A DNA stretch of 64,000 bases from Lysobacter capsici (GTDB lineage: Bacteria; Pseudomonadota; Gammaproteobacteria; Xanthomonadales; Xanthomonadaceae), in assembly GCF_014779555.2 (NCBI RefSeq), contig NZ_CP094357.1, positions 4,030,001-4,094,000 on the forward strand. Reading direction: 5' to 3'. Position 1 is the stretch's first letter, and each line of letters opens with the position of its first letter. Shown here piece after piece: positions 46,090 through 54,849 of the stretch. The translations under genes and the position numbers were made by a program. The notes under the pieces are model-generated. The model ran no database searches. It saw only the letters and a program-made list of their open reading frames with translations, and was not told the DNA's origin.

Positions 46090-46128
46090 CATTCTAGAAT
46101 GAGCAGCCCCACGTTGTAACGGCTGCTC
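46090..46128 (+). promoter_or_regulatory. Palindromic -10 region and 5' hairpin of the EamA gene
   Basis: CATTCTAGAATG (46090-46101) is a perfect 12-bp palindrome that contains a TAGAAT -10 element. It is followed at once by an 8-bp stem GAGCAGCC/GGCTGCTC (46101-46108 with 46121-46128). The start codon is 18 bases further on. The palindrome could be the AraC-type regulator's site or simply the promoter. Confidence 0.45.
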
Positions 46129-46145
46129 CAGCCAGGACGTCCCCC

Positions 46146-47045
46146 ATGCACCTGCTCCTGCCGATCCTGGCCACGCTGATCTGGGCCGGCAATACGATCG
46201 TCAGCAAACTCTCGGCCGGCGCGATCGACCCGGCGGCGATTTCGTTCTACCGCTGGCTGGTCGCGCTGCTCGCGTTGACCCCGTTCCTGCTGCCGCGGGT
46301 CTGGAAACTGCGCGCCCAGGTGCGTCCGTACTGGCGCAAGCTGGTGGTGCTGTCGGCGCTGGGCATGGTGATGTACCAGTCGCTGGCCTATTTCGCCGCG
46401 CACAGCGTCAGCGCGATGTCGATGGGCTTGATCGTCGCGGCGATTCCGCCGATGACGATGCTGATCGGCATGGTCGTGCTCAAGACCCGGCCCTCGCCGG
46501 GCATGCTGATCGGCGCGCTGATCTCGTTCGCCGGCCTGAGCTGGCTGCTCAGCGGCGGCCATCCGGCGCGACTGCTGCAACAAGGCCTGGGCCGCGGCGA
46601 GTTGATGATGCTGCTGGCGGCGTTCTCGTATGCCTTGTACGGCGTGCTGGTCAAGCGCTGGGCGTTGCCGATTCCCAACGGCGAATCGCTGTACCTGCAG
46701 ATCGCCTGCGGCACCGCGCTGTTGCTGCCGGGTTTCCTGCTGGCGCCGTCGGTGGCGCTGACCGCGCACAACCTGCCGCTGGTGCTGTACGCCGGCCTGC
46801 TCGCCTCGACCCTGGCGCCGTGGTTCTGGATGCACGGGCTGCTGCGCCTGGGCGCGGACAAGACCGCGGTGCTGATGAACCTCACGCCGGTGTTCACCGC
46901 GGTGTTGGCGGTGCTGTTGCTCGGCGAACCCTTGCAGGCTTATCACTGGATCGGCGGCGTGCTGACGCTGCTGGGTGTGACGGTGGCGCAGGTGTTGCGG
47001 CAAAAGCCGGCGGTGGCGTTGCGTTCGCGGGAATGCGCCGGCTGA
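46146..47045 (+). CDS. EamA/DMT-family exporter
   Basis: A 299-residue membrane protein with ten helices in two repeats: TLIWAGNTIVSKLSAGAIDP and, in the second half, SYALYGVLVKRWALP, with the final NLTPVFTAVLAVLLLGEPL. Drug/metabolite transporters of this kind export amino acids, purines or toxic metabolites by proton antiport. The substrate is unknown. The divergent AraC regulator suggests substrate-induced expression. Confidence 0.9.
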   Translation: MHLLLPILATLIWAGNTIVSKLSAGAIDPAAISFYRWLVALLALTPFLLPRVWKLRAQVRPYWRKLVVLSALGMVMYQSLAYFAAHSVSAMSMGLIVAAIPPMTMLIGMVVLKTRPSPGMLIGALISFAGLSWLLSGGHPARLLQQGLGRGELMMLLAAFSYALYGVLVKRWALPIPNGESLYLQIACGTALLLPGFLLAPSVALTAHNLPLVLYAGLLASTLAPWFWMHGLLRLGADKTAVLMNLTPVFTAVLAVLLLGEPLQAYHWIGGVLTLLGVTVAQVLRQKPAVALRSRECAG

Positions 47046-47149
47046 GCGGATTGGAGCGGTCAGTGGGATGAGCCCTTGGTCTGGTGGTGGCCCGTCGCGG
47101 TTGGCGTGATGGCGCGGTGGCGACGAAAGGCTCGCCGTGGCCGCGGTGT

Positions 47150-47177
47150 CGCGGTCGCGGCTTGCGCCGCTCCTACA
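47150..47177 (-). repeat. GTAGGAGCGGCGC palindromic repeat, single copy
   Basis: A reverse-oriented copy (CGCGGTCGCGGCTTGCGCCG then CTCCTACA) of the repeat at 23972, 35725 and 62178. No partner arm is close by. Confidence 0.85.
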
Positions 47178-47657
47178 GGGAGGGTGGCGTTGTAGCGCTG
47201 CTGCTCGGGGATTGGGTCGGGAGCCGCGAATCGTCGCGGCCGCGAATCCCGGGTTACGACGAAAGTGGCAAGACGGCGGCACGATCGATGACGATTGTCA
47301 GGCGGCGACGGCACCGCCCTCGCCAATGTGAGCCGCGTCAAGTTCGGCGTCTGCGCGCGCTGCTAGGGTCGTGGCATGTCGACGCCACCCGACTGCAATC
47401 GTCCATCACCGCGACACCCGCAGCGTCTGCCGCGAACCGCGGTCGGCGTCGCGTCGGCGTGGGTCGACGCCGGCCGGGATGGCGCTGATGAGCATCGCCC
47501 GGCCCCGGCACGGCGACACCTATTTCCGGATCGCGCGCCGCGTCCGCTGGACGCGACTCTTGCGTGCGCTTCGACGAAATCTTCCTCGGCCCGGATGCCC
47601 CGGACCGTCCCTAGTTTCGCTATTGCTGCGGCCGATCCCCCTCTGCCGCCAGCGTCT

Positions 47658-47694
47658 GCCGGCCGCGGGGGGTGGCCCCCGGCCGGCTTTTTTT
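47658..47694 (+). terminator. Orphan strong intrinsic terminator
   Basis: GCCGGCC and a G run pair with CCCCCGGCCGGC around a short loop, followed by TTTTTTTATT. This is the strongest plus-strand terminator in the region, yet the nearest plus-strand gene ended 600 bases earlier. Confidence 0.75.
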
Positions 47695-48141
47695 ATTCCG
47701 CGCCGCTCGCAACGGCCTGATCGGACCGACTTGCTCGCACCGACTTGATCGGACCGATGCGATCGCGCTGGCCCGACTGGACCGACCCGATGTCCATGAC
47801 GGCATCGCGATCCGCCACTCCCGCGACCGGCCCACCCTCGCCGCCGCGACCCACGCAAAACGGCACCGGCACCGGCCATCGCCGCGATCCAGTCCACGCA
47901 CCGAACCGCCTCGCACAAAATTTCATCGATAGAACCACACGAATGGCGACAGGTTTGTTAGTTTGCGTGAGGCAAAACCCGCCTGCCTGACGCCGTGATG
48001 GGGTACGACGTTGCCGGCGGCCTGCCGCCTGTCACGCCGACTCGCTGCATCGGTCGACGCGGATGACGGGGGATGCATGACGGCTCATGCTCGCCGGCCC
48101 CGAACGCGAACGACCTTTCTCTAACGCGAGTGTGCATTGCG

Positions 48142-51100
48142 ATGCCCCAACGCATCGACCGGATCAAGAACCTGGCGGCGGTATCGCAGTTCCGCATCGG
48201 CGCGCTGCTGGTGCAGCCCGACCGCCTGGCGATCGTGCGCGACGGCGTCACCACCGCGCTGGAACCGCGGATGATGGAAGTGCTGATCGCGCTGGCCGAA
48301 CGCGCCGGCGAAGTCGTCAGCGCCGAGCAGTTGCTGATCGAAATCTGGCGCGGCACCTTCTACGGCGACAACCCGGTCCACAAGACCATCGCTCAGCTGC
48401 GCCGGCGCCTGGGCGACAGCAGCCGCGAACCGGACTACATCGAAACCATCCGCAAGCGCGGCTACCGGCTGGTCGCGCGGGTGACCTTTCCCGACGACTA
48501 CCGCAGCGGCCTGCCGCGCGCGGCGGCGTGGACTCAGGGCAGCCCGTATGTCGGCCTGCGTTCGTTCGACCAGGCCCATGCCGGCGTGTTCTTCGGCCGC
48601 AGCCGCGCCACCGCCGAACTGCTGGCGACTCTGCGCGAACAACTCGACAGCCAGCGCCGCTTCGTCCTGGTGTCGGGCGCCAGCGGCTGCGGCAAGACTT
48701 CGCTGCTGCGCGCGGCGGTGATGCCGCTGCTGCAGCAGGACGGCGGCTTCGACGGACTGCACGCGCTGACCAGCGCCTACTTCGACCTGGGCGCCTGCCG
48801 CGGCGGCGACCTGCTCGCGCGGCTCGCCCAGACCTTGTGCGACTGGTCGCTGGACGGCCGCCCGCTGTACCTGCCCGGCGAGGCCGAGGTTCTTGCCAGG
48901 CAACTGCGCGATACCCCGAGCGCGGTGCATGCGCGCATCGACGACGCGTTCGCGCGCCGCACCGCGCATCTGGCCGAACGCGCGCATCTGCTGCTGGTGG
49001 TCGATCACGCCGAGGCCGCGGTCGCCGCGCCCGGCATCGACGCGCGCGACCGCGCCGAGTTCGGCGCCGCGCTGACCGCGCTGTGCGCATCGCCGCGGGT
49101 GGCGGTGATCGCGATCACCCGCAGCGACTTCTACCCGCGCCTGATCGAAAGCGTGCCGGGTCTGGCCGAACTCAAGGCCGGCGACGGTCACATCGACTTG
49201 CTCACTCCGCGCGAAGGCGAGATCGGCCAGATCATCCGCGCGCCCGCCGCGCTGGCCGGGCTGAGTTTCGGCGAAGACCCGGAAAGCTCGCTGCGCCTGG
49301 ACGACCTGCTGCGCGACGCCGCCGCCCAGCATCCCGATTCGTTGCCGCTGCTGCAGCACACCCTGCAGGCGCTGTACGAACGCCAGGACGAAGGCGGCGT
49401 GCTCAGCGTCAGCACCTATCGCGAACTCGGCGGCCTGGAAGGCGCGCTCGCGCATCGCGCCGAACAGGTCTTTGCGGCGCTGCCGGCGAACGCGCAGGCC
49501 AGCCTGGAACGGGTGCTCGCGGCGCTGATCGTGCTGCGTCCCGACAGCGACGCGGTCACCGGCCGGCGCGTGCTGTGGTCGACCCTGGACGATGCGGCCG
49601 CGCGCGAACTGGCCGAGAGTTTCGTGCGCGCACGCTTGTTCGTCGGCGAACTCAGCGGCGGCGAACCGGGCTTCGGCGTCGCCCACGAAGCGCTGCTGCG
49701 GCAATGGCCGCGCGCGCGCGAATGGGCCAACGAAAACCGGCAACTGCTGCAGGCGCGCGAACGTCTGCAACGCGCGACCCGGCGCTGGGCATTGGAAGGC
49801 CGCCGCGCCGATCATCTGCTCAACCCCGGCCGTCCGCTGGCCGAAGCGCGCGAGGCCGCGCGCCGCCTGCCCGACGATCTGGGCGAAGACGACCGCCAAT
49901 TCCTGCAAGCCTCCGAACGCCAGCAACGGCGCAAGCAATGGTTGCGCGTCAGCGCGATCGCCAGCTTGTGCGTGCTGACCCTCGCCGCGACCGGCCTGGG
50001 CCTGCAGGCCTGGCAGGCGCGGCGCGAGGCCGAGCAACGCCGCGATCAGGCCCAGCAACTGGTCGGCTTCATGCTCGGCGATCTGGCCGAGCAACTGCGT
50101 CCGATCGGCAATCTGAAACTGCTCGACAGCGTCGGCAGCCAGGCCCTGACCTATCTGGAGCGCATGCCCGAAACGCAGATGCAGCCGCGCGAACTGGTCA
50201 GCCACGCGCGCGCGTTGCGCACGGTCGGCGAAGTGCTGATGAACCAGGCCCGCTTCGACGAAGCGCACGCCGCGTTCGAACGCGCCGACGACGCGGCGCG
50301 GCGCGCGCTGGCCGGCGCGCCCGATTCGCTCGATGCCCTGGCCGAGACCGGGACCACCGCGTACTGGCTGGGTTACTACGCGTATCAACAGAATCAGTAC
50401 GACCCGGCGGAAAAATACTGGCAGGCGTATCTGCACGCCAGCGAAGGCCTGGTCGCGCGCGCGCCGAAGGATCCGCGCTGGCAGCTGGAGCTGTCGTACG
50501 CGCTCAATAATCTGGGCACCCTGGCCTTCGTGCGCCTGCGCAGCGACGAAGCGGCCGAACTGTTCGCGCGCTCGGTCGCGATCAAGCGCGCCCTGCTCGC
50601 GGCCAAACCGGCCGACAAACCGCTGCGCTACGAACTGGTCGACAGCCTGTCGTGGCTGAGCAGCGCGCAGGACGCGCGCGGCCAGTTGGCCGACGCCGCC
50701 AAGGGCTACGCCGCGCAAACCGCGATGCTGCGCGAACTGGTCGACAGCGAACCCGAGGCCGACGCCTGGCGGCGCAAGCTCGCGACCTCGCTGCTGCGCA
50801 GTTCGGTGCTCGCGCTCGACCGCGGCCTGGCCGACGACGCCGAAAACGAAATCGCCGAAGCGATCCGCCTGCTCGGCGCGCTGGTCGAACAGCAGCCCGA
50901 CAATCGCGACTGGCGCCGCAACCTCGGCCATGCCTACGCGCATGCCGGCTGGGTCGCGCACCTGCGCGGCGTGCCCGCGCTGGCCGACGAGCGCCTACGC
51001 CGCGCGCAGCAGGTGCTGGCGCCGCTGTTGCAGCAGACCGAACCGTTGCCGGACTGGCGCGTGCTCGACCTGCTGGTGCGGCTGCGCATGGATCAGATCG

Positions 51101-51447
51101 CCGCATCGCCGCCGCAGGCCGCGATCGACCGCCTGGTCGCCGACCTCGACGCGCTGCACCGGCAAACCCCGGACGACCCGCCGATCCTGTCGATGCTCGC
51201 GCGCAGCCTGGTCTGGCGCGGCGAGCGCTACCAGCGCGCCGGCAACGACGCGCGCGCGCGCGACGACTGGAACCGGGTGCGCGACCTGCTCGCCAAGCGC
51301 GTGGCCGACAGCCGCGACCGCAACCTGCTCGAAGCCTGGGTGCGCACCCAGGTGCACCTCGGCGCGCGCGCGCAAGCCTCCACCCAGATCGCCTGGCTGC
51401 AACGCGCCGGCTACCGCCATCCCGGCTTCGTCGCGTTTTACGAATGA
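48142..51447 (+). CDS. Winged-helix / nSTAND1 / TPR membrane protein
   Basis: A 1101-residue signalling protein. Residues 15-113 are an OmpR/CadC-type winged helix (VSQFRIGALLVQPDRLAIV, PVHKTIAQLRRRLGD, YIETIRKRGYRLVARV). Residues 133-600 are an nSTAND1 NTPase: SPYVGLRSFDQAHAGVFFGR, Walker A SGASGCGKTSLLRA (178-191), Walker B LLLVVDHAEA, and PLLQHTLQALYERQ. A membrane helix lies near 612-636 (VSAIASLCVLTLAATGLGL), then about 450 residues of TPR-like helical repeats face the periplasm. It should link an outside signal to DNA binding at the membrane. A start 23 codons earlier (48073, after a GGGGG tract) is possible. Followed closely by a small gene. Confidence 0.85.
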   Translation: MPQRIDRIKNLAAVSQFRIGALLVQPDRLAIVRDGVTTALEPRMMEVLIALAERAGEVVSAEQLLIEIWRGTFYGDNPVHKTIAQLRRRLGDSSREPDYIETIRKRGYRLVARVTFPDDYRSGLPRAAAWTQGSPYVGLRSFDQAHAGVFFGRSRATAELLATLREQLDSQRRFVLVSGASGCGKTSLLRAAVMPLLQQDGGFDGLHALTSAYFDLGACRGGDLLARLAQTLCDWSLDGRPLYLPGEAEVLARQLRDTPSAVHARIDDAFARRTAHLAERAHLLLVVDHAEAAVAAPGIDARDRAEFGAALTALCASPRVAVIAITRSDFYPRLIESVPGLAELKAGDGHIDLLTPREGEIGQIIRAPAALAGLSFGEDPESSLRLDDLLRDAAAQHPDSLPLLQHTLQALYERQDEGGVLSVSTYRELGGLEGALAHRAEQVFAALPANAQASLERVLAALIVLRPDSDAVTGRRVLWSTLDDAAARELAESFVRARLFVGELSGGEPGFGVAHEALLRQWPRAREWANENRQLLQARERLQRATRRWALEGRRADHLLNPGRPLAEAREAARRLPDDLGEDDRQFLQASERQQRRKQWLRVSAIASLCVLTLAATGLGLQAWQARREAEQRRDQAQQLVGFMLGDLAEQLRPIGNLKLLDSVGSQALTYLERMPETQMQPRELVSHARALRTVGEVLMNQARFDEAHAAFERADDAARRALAGAPDSLDALAETGTTAYWLGYYAYQQNQYDPAEKYWQAYLHASEGLVARAPKDPRWQLELSYALNNLGTLAFVRLRSDEAAELFARSVAIKRALLAAKPADKPLRYELVDSLSWLSSAQDARGQLADAAKGYAAQTAMLRELVDSEPEADAWRRKLATSLLRSSVLALDRGLADDAENEIAEAIRLLGALVEQQPDNRDWRRNLGHAYAHAGWVAHLRGVPALADERLRRAQQVLAPLLQQTEPLPDWRVLDLLVRLRMDQIAASPPQAAIDRLVADLDALHRQTPDDPPILSMLARSLVWRGERYQRAGNDARARDDWNRVRDLLAKRVADSRDRNLLEAWVRTQVHLGARAQASTQIAWLQRAGYRHPGFVAFYE

Positions 51448-51506
51448 TTCCACGACGCGTTCGACGAAGCCGCTCCGCAGCAACCATACGCACTAGGAAA
51501 CCGCTC

Positions 51507-51980
51507 ATGGCCAGCAAGAAAGACAGCAAGAAATCCGCCGCCGCGCCGGAAAAGCAGAAGAAGTCGAGCAAGAAGGGCGATCCGGCGCCGATCGACATCG
51601 AACTGACCGTCGCCTACGTCGGCTTCGGCGGCAACGCCGGACTCGGCCAGTACTTCTACAGCTTCGCGCCGGACGTGGTCACGGTGCAGGGCGCCGGCCC
51701 GGTGGTGATCACCTACAAGTTCGAGGCGCAGGTACCGCAGCGCTTCCAGATCATCAGCGTGCTCAACTCCGACGCCTTCAAGCAGATCCACAAGGTCCGC
51801 GTGGCCGAGGACGGCCGCAGCGTGAGCATGCACAACCGCAACACCGTGCAGACCCTGATCTTCTTCACCGTGCTGGTGCGCGATGAGGAGAGCAACGATC
51901 TGCGGGTGATCTCCTGCGATCCGCAGGTCGGCAACGATCCGCGCACGGTGCCGCCGGGCATCATCAAGAAGCGCGGCTGA
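51507..51980 (+). CDS. Lysine-rich small protein downstream of the nSTAND gene
   Basis: A 157-residue protein. The first 28 residues are Lys/Ser/Ala-rich (MASKKDSKKSAAAPEKQKKS). Then a beta-rich domain follows: DIELTVAYVGFGGNAGLGQYF, VVTVQGAGPVVITYKFEAQV, QTLIFFTVLVRDEESNDLRV and a C-terminal SCDPQVGNDPRTVPPG. No signal peptide or family recognised. It is 59 bases after the nSTAND1 gene on the same strand and is followed by a hairpin terminator, so the two probably form an operon. Confidence 0.7.
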   Translation: MASKKDSKKSAAAPEKQKKSSKKGDPAPIDIELTVAYVGFGGNAGLGQYFYSFAPDVVTVQGAGPVVITYKFEAQVPQRFQIISVLNSDAFKQIHKVRVAEDGRSVSMHNRNTVQTLIFFTVLVRDEESNDLRVISCDPQVGNDPRTVPPGIIKKRG

Positions 51981-51999
51981 TCCCAGGCGAATGCCGATG

Positions 52000-52028
52000 G
52001 CGCAGACGGCCCGTGACCGTCTGCGCCC
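52000..52028 (+). terminator. Hairpin after the lysine-rich protein gene
   Basis: An 11-bp stem GGCGCAGACGG/CCGTCTGCGCC with a 7-base loop, 19 bases after the stop. The tail CTTGTCTCG is only moderately T-rich. Confidence 0.65.
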
Positions 52029-52230
52029 TTGTCTCGTGCGGAGAGGGTTTTGAACTAGCGCCGCGGCGGTCGACCGAGCTGCACAAGCTCGCGCAACGAT
52101 ACGCAGCGCGGCAACACGGCAACCGCCGGCACTATCTCGCCGGCATACCGACCCGGCCGCGACAAGACAACGACGAAGACCGGGCGCATCCGCATCGACG
52201 CCGGCACGGGCCTCGACACGGATACGCACC

Positions 52231-52250
52231 CGGGGCCACCCGTGGCCCCG
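52231..52250. terminator. GC hairpin after the ribonuclease-like gene
   Basis: A perfect 9-bp stem CGGGGCCAC/GTGGCCCCG with a 2-base loop, 40 bases beyond the stop of the minus-strand gene at 52291. No T tract follows, so termination would be weak. Confidence 0.4.
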
Positions 52251-52290
52251 AACACGGACGCGCAACGCGTCCGCTCGGGCGAGCCAACGC

Positions 52291-52677
52291 TTACTTCTTG
52301 ATCGTGCAGAACGCGCCGAAGCTGTCGCCGGTGTAATAGCGCTGGGTGATCGGCCGGCCCTTGGCGCTCTCCTGGACCAGATAGACCAGCCCCTGCGGCG
52401 AACCCAGCAGGGCCGGCGCGGCGCGCCAGTACTTCGGGCCGATCGGGCCGAGCGGCGGCAGCAGGCCCTTGTCGTTCTCGTAGACCCGCGCGTTCAATTT
52501 CAGCTTCTCGCAGGCGACGGTCGGGTTTTCGGTCCGCGCGCAGCTGTCGAACGACTGGATCATCTTGGCCACGTCCTTGGGCAGCGACTTGCAGGCCGGC
52601 GGCGCGGCCGCCAGGGCCGGCGAGGCGGCGAGGACCAGCACGGCGGACAGCGACCACTTCACGAGCTTGACGTTCAT
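52291..52677 (-). CDS. Secreted ribonuclease N1/T1-fold-like protein, catalytic residues absent
   Basis: A 128-residue protein with a signal peptide (LSAVLVLAASPALAAA). The mature 104 residues align by eye with guanyl-specific ribonucleases of the barnase/RNase Sa type: the CKSLPKDVAKMIQSF helix, the strand start ARVYENDKGLLP and the C-terminal QRYYTGDSFGAFCTI, which parallels YYTGDHYATF in RNase Sa. The general-acid His of that motif is Ser here, and the RGxRR strand with the catalytic Arg is replaced by SPQGLVYL. It is therefore probably not a ribonuclease; binding or inhibitor roles are open. The ATG has CAGGAG upstream. Four cysteines could pair. Confidence 0.6.
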   Translation of the reverse strand: MNVKLVKWSLSAVLVLAASPALAAAPPACKSLPKDVAKMIQSFDSCARTENPTVACEKLKLNARVYENDKGLLPPLGPIGPKYWRAAPALLGSPQGLVYLVQESAKGRPITQRYYTGDSFGAFCTIKK

Positions 52678-53127
52678 GACGTTCTCCTGGGTTGTGCATT
52701 CGACGCGACCGCACCGGGCGTCCCGATGCACCTGCCTCGCGCTGCGGCGATCGCCGCAGGCCGACCCTGCGCGCCCCGCCGCCCGCCCCGCCTTACCGCA
52801 ACCTGACGGTCGCCGCCCGCCGCGACCGGGCCCGATCGCGCCCGCCGCCGGCGGTGATCGCGGGTAGTGAATCGGTGAGCCGCGCGCGCAATCGGCGCCC
52901 CGCGCAGGCCCGAACCGGCCCTCGCGAACCTGACGAGGCCGATACCAACTCATTGACTGCAAAAGGAAAACCGCTCCGTAAGGTTGCCGTAAGGCAGGCC
53001 CGCGGGACGACGGCCAACCTGCGCGGCATCCGGACCGCGGGTGCCACGGCCGGACACCGACACGCCGGCCGGCGCGCGGGGCCCGGGCACCACGCGCCGA
53101 TCCGGCGATGCAGTCAGGAGTGCCGTC
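52678..53127. other. Divergent promoter region between the ribonuclease-like and 471-residue genes
   Basis: About 450 bases. A possible -35 box TTGACT is at 52953-52958, and CCGTAAGG occurs twice near 52976-52994. The remainder is GC-rich with no supported gene. Confidence 0.4.
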
Positions 53128-54543
53128 ATGTCCGATTCCGAGTATCCCTACCCCTGCGCCAGCGACACCGACGATTCGCAGGACGACGTGGGTCCGCTCT
53201 CGCAATTCCGCCATGGCGCGCAGGACCGGCGCCTGCTCGAAGTCGCCCGCCTCGACGCCGGCATCGCCGCCAACAGCGACTTCGACGACAAGCCCTGGGG
53301 CCTGCTGTACCGCGCCCTGATCGATTCGATCGGCCTGTCGCCCGACGACTTCCAGCTGATGTACCCGTCGGTGCCGTGGGACTGGCCGCGCACCCAGGCC
53401 GGCTTCATCGCCGCGGCCCAGTACGACTTCTGCTCGACCGCGCCGCAATGGAGCGCGATCGGCGCCTACGTGTCCAGCGGCGACGCCGTGCACCAGGCCT
53501 ACCAGCAATTCCTCAACGTGATCCCGGCCCAGACCGAGTACCGCAGCCTGCGCCAGCACCTGCACGACGCCGACGACGCGCTGGTGGTGGCGACCAATCA
53601 CTACACCCTGGCCACGACCTCGGCCGCCTCGGCCTACGCCAATCAGGTCGACGATAACCGTCCCAGCTTCACCGAATGGCTCGGCAGCCGCGGCGGCGCC
53701 GGCTATCAGACCCGCATCGTCGCCGCCGAAGTGGCGATGAATCAGGCCCAGAGCCATTACGCCGCGCTGGTCGCGCAATGCGAATCGGCCGAACTCGGCC
53801 AGGCCCAGCTGCGCTGCAGCAGCGAACAACATCAGGTCCGCTTCGCCGACCTCAACCTGATCAAGCTGCCGAAGGTCCACGACTGGCAGGTCGAACAGCA
53901 AGCGGCGGACTGGGTCGCGAAGGTCCAGGCCGGCAACGGCCCCAGCGGCGTCACCCTGGGTTTCAGCAATCGCGAAGCGCCCTACGACTTCGGCCAGACC
54001 TGGGCCGGCCGCCGCAGCCGCATCCGCCAGTTGTTCTGGCAGGTGCGCATCAACGGCCGCTGGGAGCGCATCGACGAATTCGAATTCGACAACAAGCTCG
54101 AACTGTCGCTGGACTTCCAGGCGGTCGACCGCATCGGCATCCGCCCGGGCGGCTGGTACGACGGGCAATTCGCCCGCGGCATGATCGACGGCCCCTTCAT
54201 CCACGGCTACAGCCCGTTCGGCGGCGACACCGTGGAAACGCGCGGCCAGCCGGTGTTCGGCGAAAAGGGCTTCTTCGGCCTGATCAAGAACGGCATGTGC
54301 GTGGGCTACAAGCCCTCGTTCGCGATCCGCACCACCACCTCGACCTTCCGCCGTTTCGCCGACCCGTTCCGCGCCGCCACCGGGCTGCGGATCGGGCCGT
54401 TCACCTTCGAAGCCGAAGGCGGCAGCCTCGCCGCCGGCTGGAAGGCCGACCCGGCGACCCAGACCTTCACCGGCACCACCAGCAGCGAGCGCGCTTTGAT
54501 CATCGGCGCGACCGTGTCGGAATTGCCGAACGGGCCGGTGTAA
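53128..54543 (+). CDS. Unrecognised 471-residue protein
   Basis: A 471-residue protein without signal peptide or membrane segment. The N-terminal third is acidic and helical (LSPDDFQLMYPSVPWDWPRT, FLNVIPAQTEYRSLRQHLHD). The middle has a helical arm (YQTRIVAAEVAMNQAQSHYA). The C-terminal 180 residues are beta-rich with Trp/Phe (RQLFWQVRINGRWERIDEFE, YSPFGGDTVETRG, PFTFEAEGGSLAAGW). I recognise no family. The ATG at 53128 has AGGAG 8 bases upstream, and coding statistics are normal. It lies alone between divergent and convergent neighbours. Confidence 0.65.
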   Translation: MSDSEYPYPCASDTDDSQDDVGPLSQFRHGAQDRRLLEVARLDAGIAANSDFDDKPWGLLYRALIDSIGLSPDDFQLMYPSVPWDWPRTQAGFIAAAQYDFCSTAPQWSAIGAYVSSGDAVHQAYQQFLNVIPAQTEYRSLRQHLHDADDALVVATNHYTLATTSAASAYANQVDDNRPSFTEWLGSRGGAGYQTRIVAAEVAMNQAQSHYAALVAQCESAELGQAQLRCSSEQHQVRFADLNLIKLPKVHDWQVEQQAADWVAKVQAGNGPSGVTLGFSNREAPYDFGQTWAGRRSRIRQLFWQVRINGRWERIDEFEFDNKLELSLDFQAVDRIGIRPGGWYDGQFARGMIDGPFIHGYSPFGGDTVETRGQPVFGEKGFFGLIKNGMCVGYKPSFAIRTTTSTFRRFADPFRAATGLRIGPFTFEAEGGSLAAGWKADPATQTFTGTTSSERALIIGATVSELPNGPV

Positions 54544-54849
54544 ACCGAAGCCCGGGTGGTGCGTTCGGAAAGGAGTCGAAGTTCCGTACCTCGTTCCAGC
54601 GGTCCGGCCGATGCGCGTCAGTGGGGACCTCCACGCGCATCGGCCGGAGTTCGCTCGACAGCGCAAGTCGGGCCGGGCGCGGCTGACGCCAGCTTCGTCT
54701 CAAGCGGAGTTGGCGCAGGCGGACGTGGCTCGGGGCTGCTCCGCTTGGGCGGCTAACGTCCGATCAGCAGCGCGCTCAGCTCAAGCGCGCTCGACAAAGC
54801 GCGAGCAGTGAAAGCAGGCCCGGCCAAAGTCGGCTCGACCGACGCACTC
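54544..54849. other. Convergent intergenic region
   Basis: About 300 bases between two convergent genes. It contains small GAGC/GCTC-rich inverted repeats near 54765-54815 but no good terminator or gene. Confidence 0.4.

Larger units (their letters stand above)
47046..48141. other. 1.1-kb region without a supported protein gene
   Basis: It contains one palindromic repeat (47150-47177), an orphan strong terminator (47658-47694) and a stretch at 47718-47760 with two copies of TGATCGGACCGA. Open frames at 47371-47748 and 47376-47720 are Arg-rich, overlap each other and run into the terminator, so I do not call them genes. A non-coding RNA ending at the terminator is possible. Confidence 0.5.

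Noticed and set aside
47371..47748. Overlapping Arg/Pro-rich open frames in the 47-kb gap.
   Set aside because: No ribosome-binding site, composition typical of random GC-rich frames, and both run through a strong terminator.
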